A stretch of DNA of 64,000 nucleotides from Roseomonas marmotae (lineage in GTDB: Bacteria > Pseudomonadota > Alphaproteobacteria > Acetobacterales > Acetobacteraceae): contig NZ_CP061091.1 in the NCBI RefSeq assembly GCF_017654485.1, positions 2,858,501 through 2,922,500 of the forward strand, in the 5' to 3' direction. This document shows, in pieces, positions 1-8,941 of the stretch. Below the pieces are notes generated by a model. That model did no database searches. It saw only the letters and a program-made list of their open reading frames with translations, and had not been told where the DNA came from. Both the position numbers and the translations under genes were made by a program. Positions within the stretch are counted from its first letter, which is position 1; each line of letters starts with the position of its first letter.

Positions 1-383
1 TCGCACAGATTCGCCAGCGTATTCACCCGGACCGTCTGGTCGTCACTGTCCTCAGCATCGGGGCGCGGGTGGACGGCGTCCCAGAATTGCGTGACGTAAC
101 CCAGCAGCAGCGTCAGGCCTTCATGAAGACCTGCGAATCCGGAACGGTTCAGCGCCGCGCGCGCCAGCATCACCCCGATCCGCAGGTCCTTGCTGCGCGC
201 AGCCAGTTCCTGTCCGGTCCTCGCCACCTCGTCCCAGTCCGGCGCCTCGGGTGCATCGACGGTACCCCCGCCCTGTGCGGCAATTTCCAGCGCCATGAAC
301 TGCAGGTCGTAATCAAGCGCCTCACCGCAGGGATCTTCCCCGGCCACAGGCATCAGCAACTGCTCCGTGTCCAACACGTTCAT
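1..383 (-). CDS. tssA: T6SS protein TssA (ImpA family), N-terminal part, cut by the window edge
   Basis: The reverse strand from an ATG at 383 stays open to position 1, giving the first 127 residues. They show the ImpA N-terminal pattern: a PVAGEDPCGEALDYD motif near residues 12-26, then PDWDEVA, then ARSKDLRIGVMLARA, then VHPRPDAEDSDDQTVRVN before the edge. TssA proteins cap the growing end of the T6SS tail sheath or organise its baseplate in the cytoplasm. The gene is divergent from tssK, with 245 bases between them that show no clear promoter. The C-terminal part, which defines the TssA subtype, lies outside the window. The family call is firm; the subtype cannot be given. Confidence 0.88.
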   Translation of the reverse strand, partial: MNVLDTEQLLMPVAGEDPCGEALDYDLQFMALEIAAQGGGTVDAPEAPDWDEVARTGQELAARSKDLRIGVMLARAALNRSGFAGLHEGLTLLLGYVTQFWDAVHPRPDAEDSDDQTVRVNTLANLC

Positions 384-628
384 GACGCCAGGCCCCTGGT
401 TCACTGTCGGTCCGCTGGTTTCGACGCGAGGCAGAGTGTCCCCGCTGCCTCGATCCGCCCAATGCACGGTTGGTATGCGACCATTCCAGGCGGCGCGGTT
501 CCGCCGGCGCATGCCGTGATGCCAACAGCGCATGATGCCACCCGTCTCTTTGCCGCCACACTGCTCCAGGCCAGCTGCTGTCCAGTTCAGCCAGCGGCGG
601 GCAATGGGCGCAGACGGAGCGGCGCAGA

Positions 629-1966
629 ATGTCGTGGGACAATAGGGTGGTCTGGTCGGAGGGGCTCTTTCTCCGCCCCCAGCATTTCCAGCAGAACGAC
701 CGTTACGTTGAAAAGCTGGTACGAAGCCGCACCGCCGCGTTGCGTGGCTATGGCTGGGGCTTCACCGAGTTACGGTTGAACCGGGAGATGCTGTCGCTCG
801 GCCGGATCGCCGTCGAAAGCGCCAGCGGCGTTCTGGAGGATGGCACGCCCTTCAGCATTCCCGAGGACGCGGACCCGCCCGCCCCCTTCGCGGTACCGGA
901 ACAGCTGCGGGACAGCGTGGTCTATCTGGCGCTGCCGCTCTCGCAGGCCGGCGCGATCGATACCGATGCTCGCAGCCATGCCGATGTGCCGGTGCGTCAT
1001 GGTGTCGCCGAGCGGATGCTGACTGACATCAATGCCGGCGAGCGTGAAGGCGCCGCCATTGAGGTTGCCCGCCACAACTTCCGGCTGCTGCCGCAGGAGG
1101 CCGACCGCGCCGGCTTCACCTGCCTCCCTGTGACGCGGCTGGTGGAGTTGCGGGGAGACCGGCAGGCGGTACTGGACGAGGCGTATATCCCGCCGATGCT
1201 GGATTGCGCCGCTTCCTGCGTCCTGTCCAACATTATCACTGAGGTCACCGGCCTGCTGCGACACCGGGCGGAGGCACTGGCCGCGCGCGTGGCGCAATCC
1301 GGCACGCGCGGCGTGGCGGAAATCGCCGATTTCCTGCTCCTGCAGGCCATCAACCGTCAAGAACCGCGCTTCACGCATCTCGGCGCCTCGGCCCTGGTGC
1401 ATCCGGAGACGTTGTTCGCCCTCTCGGCCGAACTGGCCGGCGAACTGGCGACCTTCGCGCGGGCAGAGAAGAGGCCGCCGCCCTTCGAGCCCTACCGCCA
1501 TGATGACCTGGCGCGCAGCTTCCAGCCGCTGCTGCGGTCCATCCGGGCGTCGCTCAGCATGGTGCTGGAGCAGTCGGCGGTGCCGATCCCGCTCCGGCAG
1601 CACAAATACGGCGTGCATGTCGCGGAAGTGGCCGACCGCACCCTTTATGCAAGCGCCGCCTTCGTGCTGGCGGTGCGGGCGGATGTGCGGGCAGAGCGGC
1701 TGCGGCGGGAGCTGCCGTCACAGATCAAGATCGGCCCGGCGGAGAAGCTGAAGGAGCTGGTCAATGTGGCGCTGCCGGGCATCGGCATCACGGCGCTTCC
1801 TGTGGCGCCGCGCCAGATTCCCTTCCACGTGGGCGTCACCTATTTCGAGATAGACCAGCAAAGCCCGCTATGGCGGGAGATGCGAACCGCGAGCGCGCTG
1901 GCGCTGCATGTGGCCGGCGAGTTCCCCAATCTGGAGATGGCGCTATGGGCCATCCGGGGGCAGTGA
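629..1966 (+). CDS. tssK: T6SS baseplate protein TssK
   Basis: This 445-residue protein opens with the TssK/ImpJ/VasE signature VVWSEGLFLRPQHFQQ at residues 7-22 and has the usual family length. TssK is the cytoplasmic adaptor that joins the phage-like baseplate to the TssJLM membrane complex. The family has an N-terminal shell-like domain followed by a helical stalk and a C-terminal head that binds TssL and TssM. The gene is first in a rightward run; tagH follows after 2 bases, so the genes are surely cotranscribed. The start at 629 is preceded by a purine-rich stretch (GGAGCGGCGCAG) and matches the conserved N-terminus. Confidence 0.96.
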   Translation: MSWDNRVVWSEGLFLRPQHFQQNDRYVEKLVRSRTAALRGYGWGFTELRLNREMLSLGRIAVESASGVLEDGTPFSIPEDADPPAPFAVPEQLRDSVVYLALPLSQAGAIDTDARSHADVPVRHGVAERMLTDINAGEREGAAIEVARHNFRLLPQEADRAGFTCLPVTRLVELRGDRQAVLDEAYIPPMLDCAASCVLSNIITEVTGLLRHRAEALAARVAQSGTRGVAEIADFLLLQAINRQEPRFTHLGASALVHPETLFALSAELAGELATFARAEKRPPPFEPYRHDDLARSFQPLLRSIRASLSMVLEQSAVPIPLRQHKYGVHVAEVADRTLYASAAFVLAVRADVRAERLRRELPSQIKIGPAEKLKELVNVALPGIGITALPVAPRQIPFHVGVTYFEIDQQSPLWREMRTASALALHVAGEFPNLEMALWAIRGQ

Positions 1967-1968
1967 CC

Positions 1969-3213
1969 ATGGGCCTGGTGCTGCGCGTGGAAGGCACAGG
2001 CGAGCCGCCGGGACTGTTCGAGGCGGGGGGCGGCGTGACCATCGGCCGGGGCGTCGAGAACGACCTGGTGCTGCCGGATGAGAGTCGGACGATCTCTAAG
2101 TGCCATTGTGAGCTGGCGCTGCTGGACGGCTCCTTCCGGCTGATCGACCACAGCCGGAACGGCACCTTCCTCAATGGCGCGGCAGAGCCGGTCGGACCTG
2201 CTGCCCCGGTGCCGGTAGGGCCTGGAGATGTCATCCGGCTGGGGCAGGTCACAATCACCGTGGTTGCCACCGGGGCAGAGCTGGCGCCGCCACCCGCTCC
2301 CCCGGACGGATGGGATGAGGCGCCCGAGCCCCTCGCGCTGGCGGAGCCCGAGGAGCCTTCCGCACTCTTCCCCCCCGCCCGCCCCGCCACGCTGCCACCG
2401 GTGGAGCCCGCGGCCTTCGCTGATCACGTGCCGGCCGAGGTCGGCCTTTTCGTGCAGCCCCGCGTCATGGGCGAGGCCATCCCAGATGACTGGGATCTCG
2501 TCGGAGAGCTGCGCGCCTGGTCGCCCCCGCCAGCACCGGAGGAGGCGGAGGCACCCGCGCCGCCCGATCCGGCACCCGTTCCAGCACCGCAGCCGGCCCG
2601 GGAGCCCGGCCAGGAACAGGCCGCCGTGGCTGCCTTCCTGGCGGCCTGCGGCCTTGAGCCGCGCCAGGTCACTGATCCTGCGGCTTTGATGGCGCGGGCC
2701 GGCCGTCTGCTGGCCTGCATGGTGGCGGAGATGCACGCGCTGATGGCGATCCGCAGCCTAGCGAAGCAGGAATTCGGGCTGGAGCGCACGATGATCGGCC
2801 GCTCCGACAACAATCCGCTCAAATTCGCTGCCGAACCACGCGAGGCGCTGCCATTGCTGCTGGCTCCGGATGCGCCCGGTTTCCTGGATGGGGAGGACGC
2901 CGTGCGGCAGGGTTTCGAGGGCATCCGGTCGCATCAACTCGCACTGCTTTCCAGCATGCAGACCGCGCTGGGCAGTCTCTGCGACCGGCTGGCGCCGGAG
3001 GCGATCGTGGCGTCCCCGCCTCTCTGGGCCAGACCCCTGCCCTTCGCGCGAGATGCCGCCCGCTGGGCCGCCTACCAGCAGGTTTATCAACAGGTCGTCT
3101 CCGGCCTGGACGGGGATATGCTCGCCCTCCTCGGCACCGATCCGGTGCGGGCCCCTGGCGACGCTGCGGCCGGAAACAGCCCGTCGCGGGAGGGAAGTGG
3201 CCATGCCGGATGA
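1969..3213 (+). CDS. tagH: T6SS FHA-domain protein TagH/Fha
   Basis: The protein has 414 residues. Residues about 5-100 form a forkhead-associated domain: GRGVENDLVLPD, then SKCHCEL and HSRNGTFLNG carry the phosphothreonine-binding serine and asparagine. A proline-, alanine- and glutamate-rich linker follows (about 105-215). The C-terminal 190 residues match the T6SS-associated FHA C-terminal region (ARAGRLLACMVAEMHALM, then SDNNPLKF). FHA proteins bind threonine-phosphorylated partners and act in the PpkA/PppA switch that triggers T6SS assembly. Such a kinase and phosphatase lie 8-9 kb downstream here. I chose the ATG at 1969, just past the tssK stop, because the FHA fold starts at once; an upstream in-frame ATG at 1870 lies inside tssK. 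Confidence 0.93.
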   Translation: MGLVLRVEGTGEPPGLFEAGGGVTIGRGVENDLVLPDESRTISKCHCELALLDGSFRLIDHSRNGTFLNGAAEPVGPAAPVPVGPGDVIRLGQVTITVVATGAELAPPPAPPDGWDEAPEPLALAEPEEPSALFPPARPATLPPVEPAAFADHVPAEVGLFVQPRVMGEAIPDDWDLVGELRAWSPPPAPEEAEAPAPPDPAPVPAPQPAREPGQEQAAVAAFLAACGLEPRQVTDPAALMARAGRLLACMVAEMHALMAIRSLAKQEFGLERTMIGRSDNNPLKFAAEPREALPLLLAPDAPGFLDGEDAVRQGFEGIRSHQLALLSSMQTALGSLCDRLAPEAIVASPPLWARPLPFARDAARWAAYQQVYQQVVSGLDGDMLALLGTDPVRAPGDAAAGNSPSREGSGHAG

Positions 3214-4504
3214 TGAGACCATCATCACGCCCGGCATCATGCCTGAGCCCGCCACGGCTGCGGCCACGCTGCTGAACCCCGGCGGTCGCCTGCGGCCGGT
3301 CCCGGCCAGGGCCGATCCATTCTGGAACGACATCTCGCCCGGCCGGCTCTGCCCGCTGGTGGTCGCTGCGGCGCCACTCCTGACGCTCTGCGTGCAGTTG
3401 CGGCAGAGTCTGGGCCATGCCGACGTCGACGGCCTGCGCGACCGGGTGCTGGCGGAGATCGAGGCCTTCGAGCGCCGTATCGTGCCGCTGGGCCTGGCGC
3501 CACGCTCTGTCCGCGCCGCCCGCTACGCGCTCTCCGCCACCATCGATGATGTCGTGCTGAACACTCCCTGGGGCAGCCGCAGCCTCTGGACCCGCCGCGG
3601 CATCGTCAGCACCCTGTTCAGCGAGACCTGGGGCGGCGACCGCTTCTTCGATCTGTTGGCGCAGCTGAAGCGCGAGCCCGCCCTGCATGTCGACCTGCTG
3701 GAGCTGCTCTACTGCTGCCTCAGCCTCGGCTTCGAGGGCCGGCTGCGGCTGAGCCCGCGGGGTGCCACGGAACTGGCGGCGCTGCGGGAGGATCTCCACG
3801 GGCTGATCCGCGCCGCGCGCGGTAGCTTCGAGCGCGACCTCTCCCCACGCTGGCGCGGCGTGGCGGCCGAGCGCCGGCTGGGCGCGGCGGTGCCGGGCTG
3901 GCTGGTGGTCGTGGTCACGCTGGGCGGCCTGGCACTGCTGCACGGCGGCCTGCTGCTGGCGCTGAACGCGCGATCCGACATCGCCTTTGCCGAACTGGGC
4001 AACCTGCCGCCGCGTGGCGCCATCGGCCTTTCCCGCGTCGCCCCGCCGCCACCGCCCCCGCCGCCACGTGACAGCGCCGCGATCCGCAGCTTCCTGGAGC
4101 CGGAGATCCGCGAAGGCCTCGTCACCGTCACGGAGACGGCGCAGAACATCGCCGTGACCATCCGTGGCGCCGGCATCTTCGCCTCCGCCAGGGCCACGGT
4201 GGAGGCGGATTTCGTCCCGCTGTTCGAGCGCATCGGCGAGGCTCTGAACGACCAGCCCGGCGATGTCCTGATCACCGGCCATACGGACTCGGCGCCGATC
4301 CGCTCCGTCGCCTTTCCCTCTAACTTCCAGCTCTCCCTGGCGCGGGCCCAGGCAGCCGCCCGGATCACCGGCAGCCACATGCAGCGGCCTGACCGCCTGC
4401 GTGTCGAAGGCCGTGGAGCCGCCGAGCCAGTCGCCCCGAACGAGACTGAGGAAGGGCGGCGGCAGAACCGGCGGATTGAATTCCTGATCAACAAGCCAGT
4501 CTGA
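3203..4504 (+). CDS. tssL: T6SS inner-membrane protein TssL (DotU) with C-terminal OmpA domain
   Basis: This is a 433-residue extended TssL. The cytoplasmic DotU domain spans about 45-215 (ARYALSATIDDVVLNTPWG is characteristic). One membrane segment lies at about 227-255 (GWLVVVVTLGGLALLHGG). After a proline-rich spacer (PPPPPPPP), an OmpA-like peptidoglycan-binding domain occupies about 290-430 (TGHTDSAPI, then LSLARAQAA, then ENRRIEF-like NRRIEF). TssL dimerises with TssM in the membrane complex, and the OmpA part anchors the complex to the cell wall. The start overlaps tagH by 11 bases, indicating coupled translation. OmpA-fused TssL is well known in proteobacteria. Confidence 0.95.
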   Translation: MPDDETIITPGIMPEPATAAATLLNPGGRLRPVPARADPFWNDISPGRLCPLVVAAAPLLTLCVQLRQSLGHADVDGLRDRVLAEIEAFERRIVPLGLAPRSVRAARYALSATIDDVVLNTPWGSRSLWTRRGIVSTLFSETWGGDRFFDLLAQLKREPALHVDLLELLYCCLSLGFEGRLRLSPRGATELAALREDLHGLIRAARGSFERDLSPRWRGVAAERRLGAAVPGWLVVVVTLGGLALLHGGLLLALNARSDIAFAELGNLPPRGAIGLSRVAPPPPPPPPRDSAAIRSFLEPEIREGLVTVTETAQNIAVTIRGAGIFASARATVEADFVPLFERIGEALNDQPGDVLITGHTDSAPIRSVAFPSNFQLSLARAQAAARITGSHMQRPDRLRVEGRGAAEPVAPNETEEGRRQNRRIEFLINKPV

Positions 4505-4518
4505 GTTCCGGGGCGCAG

Positions 4519-7500
4519 ATGCAGAACCTGAAAACCACCCTGCTACCGAAGCTGTCCTTTATCCTGCTCGGCATGGCGGTTCTGGCCGCGTTGATCCTGG
4601 TCTGGGGTCCGGCAGTGAGCATCTGGGGCACGGCCCCGCTTGAGAGCGTGGCAGGCCGGGTCGTGGCGGTATCGCTGCTGCCGGTGGGCCTGAGCGCCAT
4701 CCTGATGGTACGGCAGCAGATCAATTTCGCCGTTCAGAACCGCATCACCGACGCACTGGGTGGGCTGGGTCAGGCCGGCAAGGCCGTACCGGCGGAGGAT
4801 GCCGCCGTGCGGCAGGAGATGCAGCTCGTCACCCAGCGTTTCCGGGCGGCGCTGCAGGTCCTGCGCAAGCGGCGTTTCGCCGGCGCCGGGGGGCGGCGCT
4901 GGCTCTACCAGCTGCCCTGGTACGTGGTGATCGGCCCGCCCGGCTCAGGCAAGACCACCGCCATCACCGAATCCGGCCTGACCTTCCCGCTGGCGGGGCA
5001 TTTCGGCAAGGCGGCGCTGAATGGCATCGGCGGTACGCGCAACTGCGACTGGTGGTTCACCGACGATGCCGTGCTGATCGACACCGCCGGCCGCTACATG
5101 ACGCAGGACAGCGCCGCCGATCAGGACAAGGCGGCGTGGCTGGGCTTCCTGCGCCTGCTGCGCCGCCACCGCCGCCGCCAGCCCCTCAACGGCATCATCG
5201 TCGCCATCGGCATCGACGCCCTGACCGCCGCGCCGGAGGCACTGCGGCAGGAGCATGCACGCCGCGTCCGGCAGCGTATCAGCGAGGTCTACGGCGAACT
5301 GGGGCTGCGGCTGCCGATCTATGTACTGCTGACCAAGTTCGACCTCGTCGCCGGTTTCGTGGAATTCTTTGACGACCTTGGTCAGGAAGGTCGCGGCGCC
5401 GTCTGGGGCATCACCTTCCCGCATGAGGAGCCGGAGCCTGAGGACGGTCGCGTCGCCGATTTCGGCAGCGAGTTCGACGCGCTGGTGCGGCGGCTGGACG
5501 AGCGGCTGCCAGAGCGCCTGCAACGCGAGGGCGACATGCAGCGCCGGGCCATGATGTTTGGCTTTCCGCAGCAGGTCGCGAGCCTCCGGGGGCTGGTGCA
5601 GCAGTTCCTGTCGGAAACCTTCGCCCCCAATTCCTTTGAGGATCCGTTGCTGCTGCGTGGCGTCTACTTCGTCAGCGGCACCCAGGCCGGCACACCACTC
5701 GACCGCGTGACGGAGGCCCTGGCCCGCAGCTTCGCCCTCACGAGCCGCCCGCCGGCCGCCTTCGCCGGGCAACGGCGCAGCTACTTCCTGCGCCAGTTGC
5801 TGCGAGACGTGATCTTCCCCGAAGCCGGGCTGGTCATGCACAACCCGGCCGCCGCGCGCCGCCAGGCCCGGCTGCGGCTGGCGCTGATGGGCGCGGCAGG
5901 CCTGCTGCTGATCGCCGGCGGCGCCCTCGAGGCGATGGGCTTCTTCCGCAACGCCCGCCTGGTGGAGGCCGTGCGGACCGAGGCGGCCGGCTTCACCACC
6001 CAGGCGCAGGCCCTGACGCTGGAACGGGTGGACAGCGACGATCCGCGTCCGGTGCTGCCGCTGCTGGCGCGGCTGCGCGGCCTTTCGGTGGGGCTGGCCC
6101 GGGATGCGGGGGCCGGGGGCGGGCTGCTGCTGGGCCTCGACCAGCATGCCAAGCTGGCCGCCGAGGCCGGGGTGGCCTATCGCCGCGCCCTCAACGCCAT
6201 CCTGTTGCCACGGCTGCTGCTGCGGCTGGAGGCCGTGCTGACGCGCCAGCAGGATGACCCGGTGGCGCTCCATGAGCCCTTCAAGGTTTATCTGATGCTG
6301 GGGCAGCAGGGGCCGCTGCGGCCGCAGGTGGTGCGCGGCTGGATGCTGGCGGATTGGCAGGCGGCCTTCCCGGGCGAGGACCAGGCCGATACCCTCCAGG
6401 CGTTGCAGCAGCACCTGGATACGCTGCTTGAAGGCCCGCTGACCAGCATCGGCCTCAATGGACCGCTGATCGAGCAGGTGCGGGCCACGTTGCAGAAGGC
6501 CTCGTTGCCCCGGCTGGTATTCAACGGTATTCTCGCCAGCCCCGAGGCGGCGCGGCTGCCCGCGTGGCGTCTGGCGGATTTCGCTGGCCCCGGCGCCGAG
6601 GCGGCGCTGCGGAGGCGCTCCGGCCAGCCGCTGGTTGCCGGCATCCCAGGTCTCTTCACCCAGGCCGGCTTCCGCGAGACCTTCCTGCGCCTGCTGCCCG
6701 CCATGGCCCAGGCCCAGGCCGAGGACCGCTGGGTGGTCATCCCGCCCCAGGCGGATGCCGACACGGGCCCCGCGGCGCGGGCGGCGACGGTTCGCCAGCT
6801 CCGGCAGGATGCCACAGCGATCTACCTGCAGGAATTCAGCCTGCACTGGGACCGGCTGCTCGGCGATATCGCCGTGGTGCCGGTCCGGGATATCGGGGAA
6901 GTGCTGCGGGTGCTGAACATCCTGGCCGCGCCGACCTCCCCCATCCGCCTGCTGCTGGCGAGCGTGGCGCGGGAGACGACGCTGGGCCTGCCGCCCGCCG
7001 AGCCCGGCACCACGCCGGCGCAGCCCGCCATGCTGCCCGCCGCTGACACGCCGGAGGGTCTCGCTGCCCGCTACACCGCCGAACGCTTCCGGTCGCTGCG
7101 GCAACTGGTCGAGGTGCCGCCCGATAGCCAGGCCGGTGCGCAGGCGCCGATCGACGACGCCATCCGCGACCTGGACCGCCTCTACCGCTCCCTCAGCGAT
7201 CTGCAGGGCGGCACCAGCGATCCCGCCCGGCAAAGCGCCCAGGCTGCTGCCGCCCTCTCCCAGATCGAGCGCCGTGCTGCCGGCCTGCCCCCGCCGATCG
7301 ACCAGTGGATTCTGGGCATCGGCCGCACCGGCGCCGACTTCTCCGCCAGCGATGCCCGGCAGCAGCTTGGCGAGTTGTGGCGCGCTGGCCCGGGCCAGGC
7401 CTGCCAGCGGCTGACCCAGGGGCGCTATCCCTTCATTCCCGGCACGGCGGCCGAGATTCCACTGGGCGACTTCGGGCGGCTGTTCGGCCGTGACGGGTCG

Positions 7501-8058
7501 ATCGACAGTTTCTTCAGCGACAACCTGAAAGGGCTGGTCGAGACCGGCCGCAGCCCCTGGGCGCCGCGGTCCGGCGGCCCAGGTGAACTGCGCCTGTCGC
7601 GCCCTGCCCTCGCGCAGTTCGAACGTGCCGCCGCCATCCGCGACAGCCTGTTCCAGGACGGCGGCAGCCGACCTTCCTTCGGCTTCTCGCTGGCGCTGAT
7701 CCAGGCCGACCCGGCGATCCAGGCGGTCGTCGTGGAACTGGACGGCCGCCGGCTTGAATACCGACCCGGCGATGCCGAGGCCCGGCGGATCCGCTGGCCT
7801 GGCGCGGAGGGAAGCGGCGCTGCCGCCATCACCGTTCTGGGGCCGCAGGGGGCGGTCGCGGTCGCCAGCGAGCGCGGCGGCTGGGCGCTCTTCCGCCTGC
7901 TCGACCGCGCCGTGCTTCGCTCCCAGGGCCCGGACTCGCTGGAACTGCGGGTCACGGCGGGGCCCCACCAGGCGGCGTTCACGCTGACGACGGATGGCGC
8001 GATGAACCCCTTCGTGCGCGGCCTGCTGGCCGGCTTCCGCTGCCCGCAGGCCCTGTGA
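4519..8058 (+). CDS. tssM: T6SS membrane complex protein TssM (IcmF)
   Basis: The 1179-residue length is typical for TssM. Two membrane segments lie at about residues 10-31 and 44-62. A cytoplasmic nucleotide-binding domain follows with a Walker A motif GPPGSGKTT at 139-147 and a DTAGRY motif near 192. A third membrane segment is at about 452-475, after which the rest should be periplasmic and form the channel. The family-specific region ending in ITVLGPQGAV and the C-terminal CPQAL end are present. TssM forms the trans-envelope ring with TssJ and TssL. Fourteen bases separate it from tssL, and tagF overlaps its stop, so it sits in the middle of the operon. No tssJ is visible within the window. 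Confidence 0.96.
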   Translation: MQNLKTTLLPKLSFILLGMAVLAALILVWGPAVSIWGTAPLESVAGRVVAVSLLPVGLSAILMVRQQINFAVQNRITDALGGLGQAGKAVPAEDAAVRQEMQLVTQRFRAALQVLRKRRFAGAGGRRWLYQLPWYVVIGPPGSGKTTAITESGLTFPLAGHFGKAALNGIGGTRNCDWWFTDDAVLIDTAGRYMTQDSAADQDKAAWLGFLRLLRRHRRRQPLNGIIVAIGIDALTAAPEALRQEHARRVRQRISEVYGELGLRLPIYVLLTKFDLVAGFVEFFDDLGQEGRGAVWGITFPHEEPEPEDGRVADFGSEFDALVRRLDERLPERLQREGDMQRRAMMFGFPQQVASLRGLVQQFLSETFAPNSFEDPLLLRGVYFVSGTQAGTPLDRVTEALARSFALTSRPPAAFAGQRRSYFLRQLLRDVIFPEAGLVMHNPAAARRQARLRLALMGAAGLLLIAGGALEAMGFFRNARLVEAVRTEAAGFTTQAQALTLERVDSDDPRPVLPLLARLRGLSVGLARDAGAGGGLLLGLDQHAKLAAEAGVAYRRALNAILLPRLLLRLEAVLTRQQDDPVALHEPFKVYLMLGQQGPLRPQVVRGWMLADWQAAFPGEDQADTLQALQQHLDTLLEGPLTSIGLNGPLIEQVRATLQKASLPRLVFNGILASPEAARLPAWRLADFAGPGAEAALRRRSGQPLVAGIPGLFTQAGFRETFLRLLPAMAQAQAEDRWVVIPPQADADTGPAARAATVRQLRQDATAIYLQEFSLHWDRLLGDIAVVPVRDIGEVLRVLNILAAPTSPIRLLLASVARETTLGLPPAEPGTTPAQPAMLPAADTPEGLAARYTAERFRSLRQLVEVPPDSQAGAQAPIDDAIRDLDRLYRSLSDLQGGTSDPARQSAQAAAALSQIERRAAGLPPPIDQWILGIGRTGADFSASDARQQLGELWRAGPGQACQRLTQGRYPFIPGTAAEIPLGDFGRLFGRDGSIDSFFSDNLKGLVETGRSPWAPRSGGPGELRLSRPALAQFERAAAIRDSLFQDGGSRPSFGFSLALIQADPAIQAVVVELDGRRLEYRPGDAEARRIRWPGAEGSGAAAITVLGPQGAVAVASERGGWALFRLLDRAVLRSQGPDSLELRVTAGPHQAAFTLTTDGAMNPFVRGLLAGFRCPQAL

Positions 8059-8807
8059 GCACCCCGGCCATCTCCTGGCCGGCGGCGCCGGCCGGCTATC
8101 ACGGCAAGGTGCCGGCGCGGTCTGACTTCGTCGGCGCGGGCCTGCCGCCAGCCGTCATCGCTCGCTGGGATGACTGGCTGCAGCAGGCGCTTGCGGCCAG
8201 CCAGGCGCGGCTGGGGGCTGCATGGGAGGACCGCTACCGCGCCGCGCCGCTCTGGCGTTTCGCCCTGACCGAAGGCGTCTGCGGCCCGCTGCCGCTGATC
8301 GGGGTGCTGATGCCGAGCATGGACGCGGTGGGCCGCTGCTTTCCCCTGATGCTGGGCCGGCAGATCCCTGCCGAGGCCGATCCGCTGGCCCTGCTGGCAG
8401 GCAGCGGCGCCTGGTTCGCCGCTGCCGAGGCGCGGGCGCTGCGCGCACTGGATGGCGGCTTCGATCCGCTGCGGCTGGGCGAGCGCCTGCCTTCCCCCGC
8501 CGCCGCCCCCTGCATGCTGCCGCCCTGGGAAGCAGGCGGCGCGGGACATTGGCTTCCCTTGCCCGCCCTTTCGGCCGCGCCGGCGGCGCTGGGCGAACCC
8601 GCTGGCCCGGTCACGCGCCCTGCTGGCGCGCGCGGCCTCTGGTGCACCGCAGGCGCGCCGCATCTGGCGCCGGGGGTCGCATTGACCCATGGCCTGGTTC
8701 CCCCCGCCGCCTTCGCCGCGCTGCTTGACGGCGCCTGGCAGCGCCATGGCTGGTCCGTGGCCGCGCCGGCAGCGCCCGAAGCAGCCGAGTGGGACCGCGA
8801 CGCCTGA
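8055..8807 (+). CDS. tagF: T6SS-associated protein TagF
   Basis: The 250-residue protein has the TagF/ImpM N-terminal pattern AGYHGKVPARSDFV followed by SMDAVGRCFPLML. In Pseudomonas and related bacteria TagF is a cytoplasmic post-translational repressor of T6SS assembly that works in parallel with, or in opposition to, the Fha/PpkA pathway. The likely start is the GTG at 8055, which overlaps the tssM stop as GTGA; this implies translational coupling. In some bacteria TagF is fused to PppA; here the phosphatase is separate (12257-13099). The C-terminus is alanine/proline-rich and less conserved. Confidence 0.92.
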   Translation: MSTPAISWPAAPAGYHGKVPARSDFVGAGLPPAVIARWDDWLQQALAASQARLGAAWEDRYRAAPLWRFALTEGVCGPLPLIGVLMPSMDAVGRCFPLMLGRQIPAEADPLALLAGSGAWFAAAEARALRALDGGFDPLRLGERLPSPAAAPCMLPPWEAGGAGHWLPLPALSAAPAALGEPAGPVTRPAGARGLWCTAGAPHLAPGVALTHGLVPPAAFAALLDGAWQRHGWSVAAPAAPEAAEWDRDA

Positions 8808-8941
8808 ACCCCTGTTCCTCGGCGAAAGGGGGATGCATCCCGCGCCGGTATCCCGGCATGGCAGATCCGCATGCATCGGCCGGGGCGCGGGAGATTAATG
8901 GGCGGCAACAGATTCCGCATCGCGCGCAGGAGCTTGACGTC

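Noticed and set aside
69..779. Open frame of 236 codons on the plus strand at the left end
   Set aside because: It runs antisense to the clear TssA N-terminus and into tssK in another frame; the protein has no family pattern.
4945..7968. Reverse-strand open frame of about 1000 codons opposite tssM
   Set aside because: Long antisense frames are common in GC-rich genes; the product is rich in Arg, Gln and Gly and matches no family.
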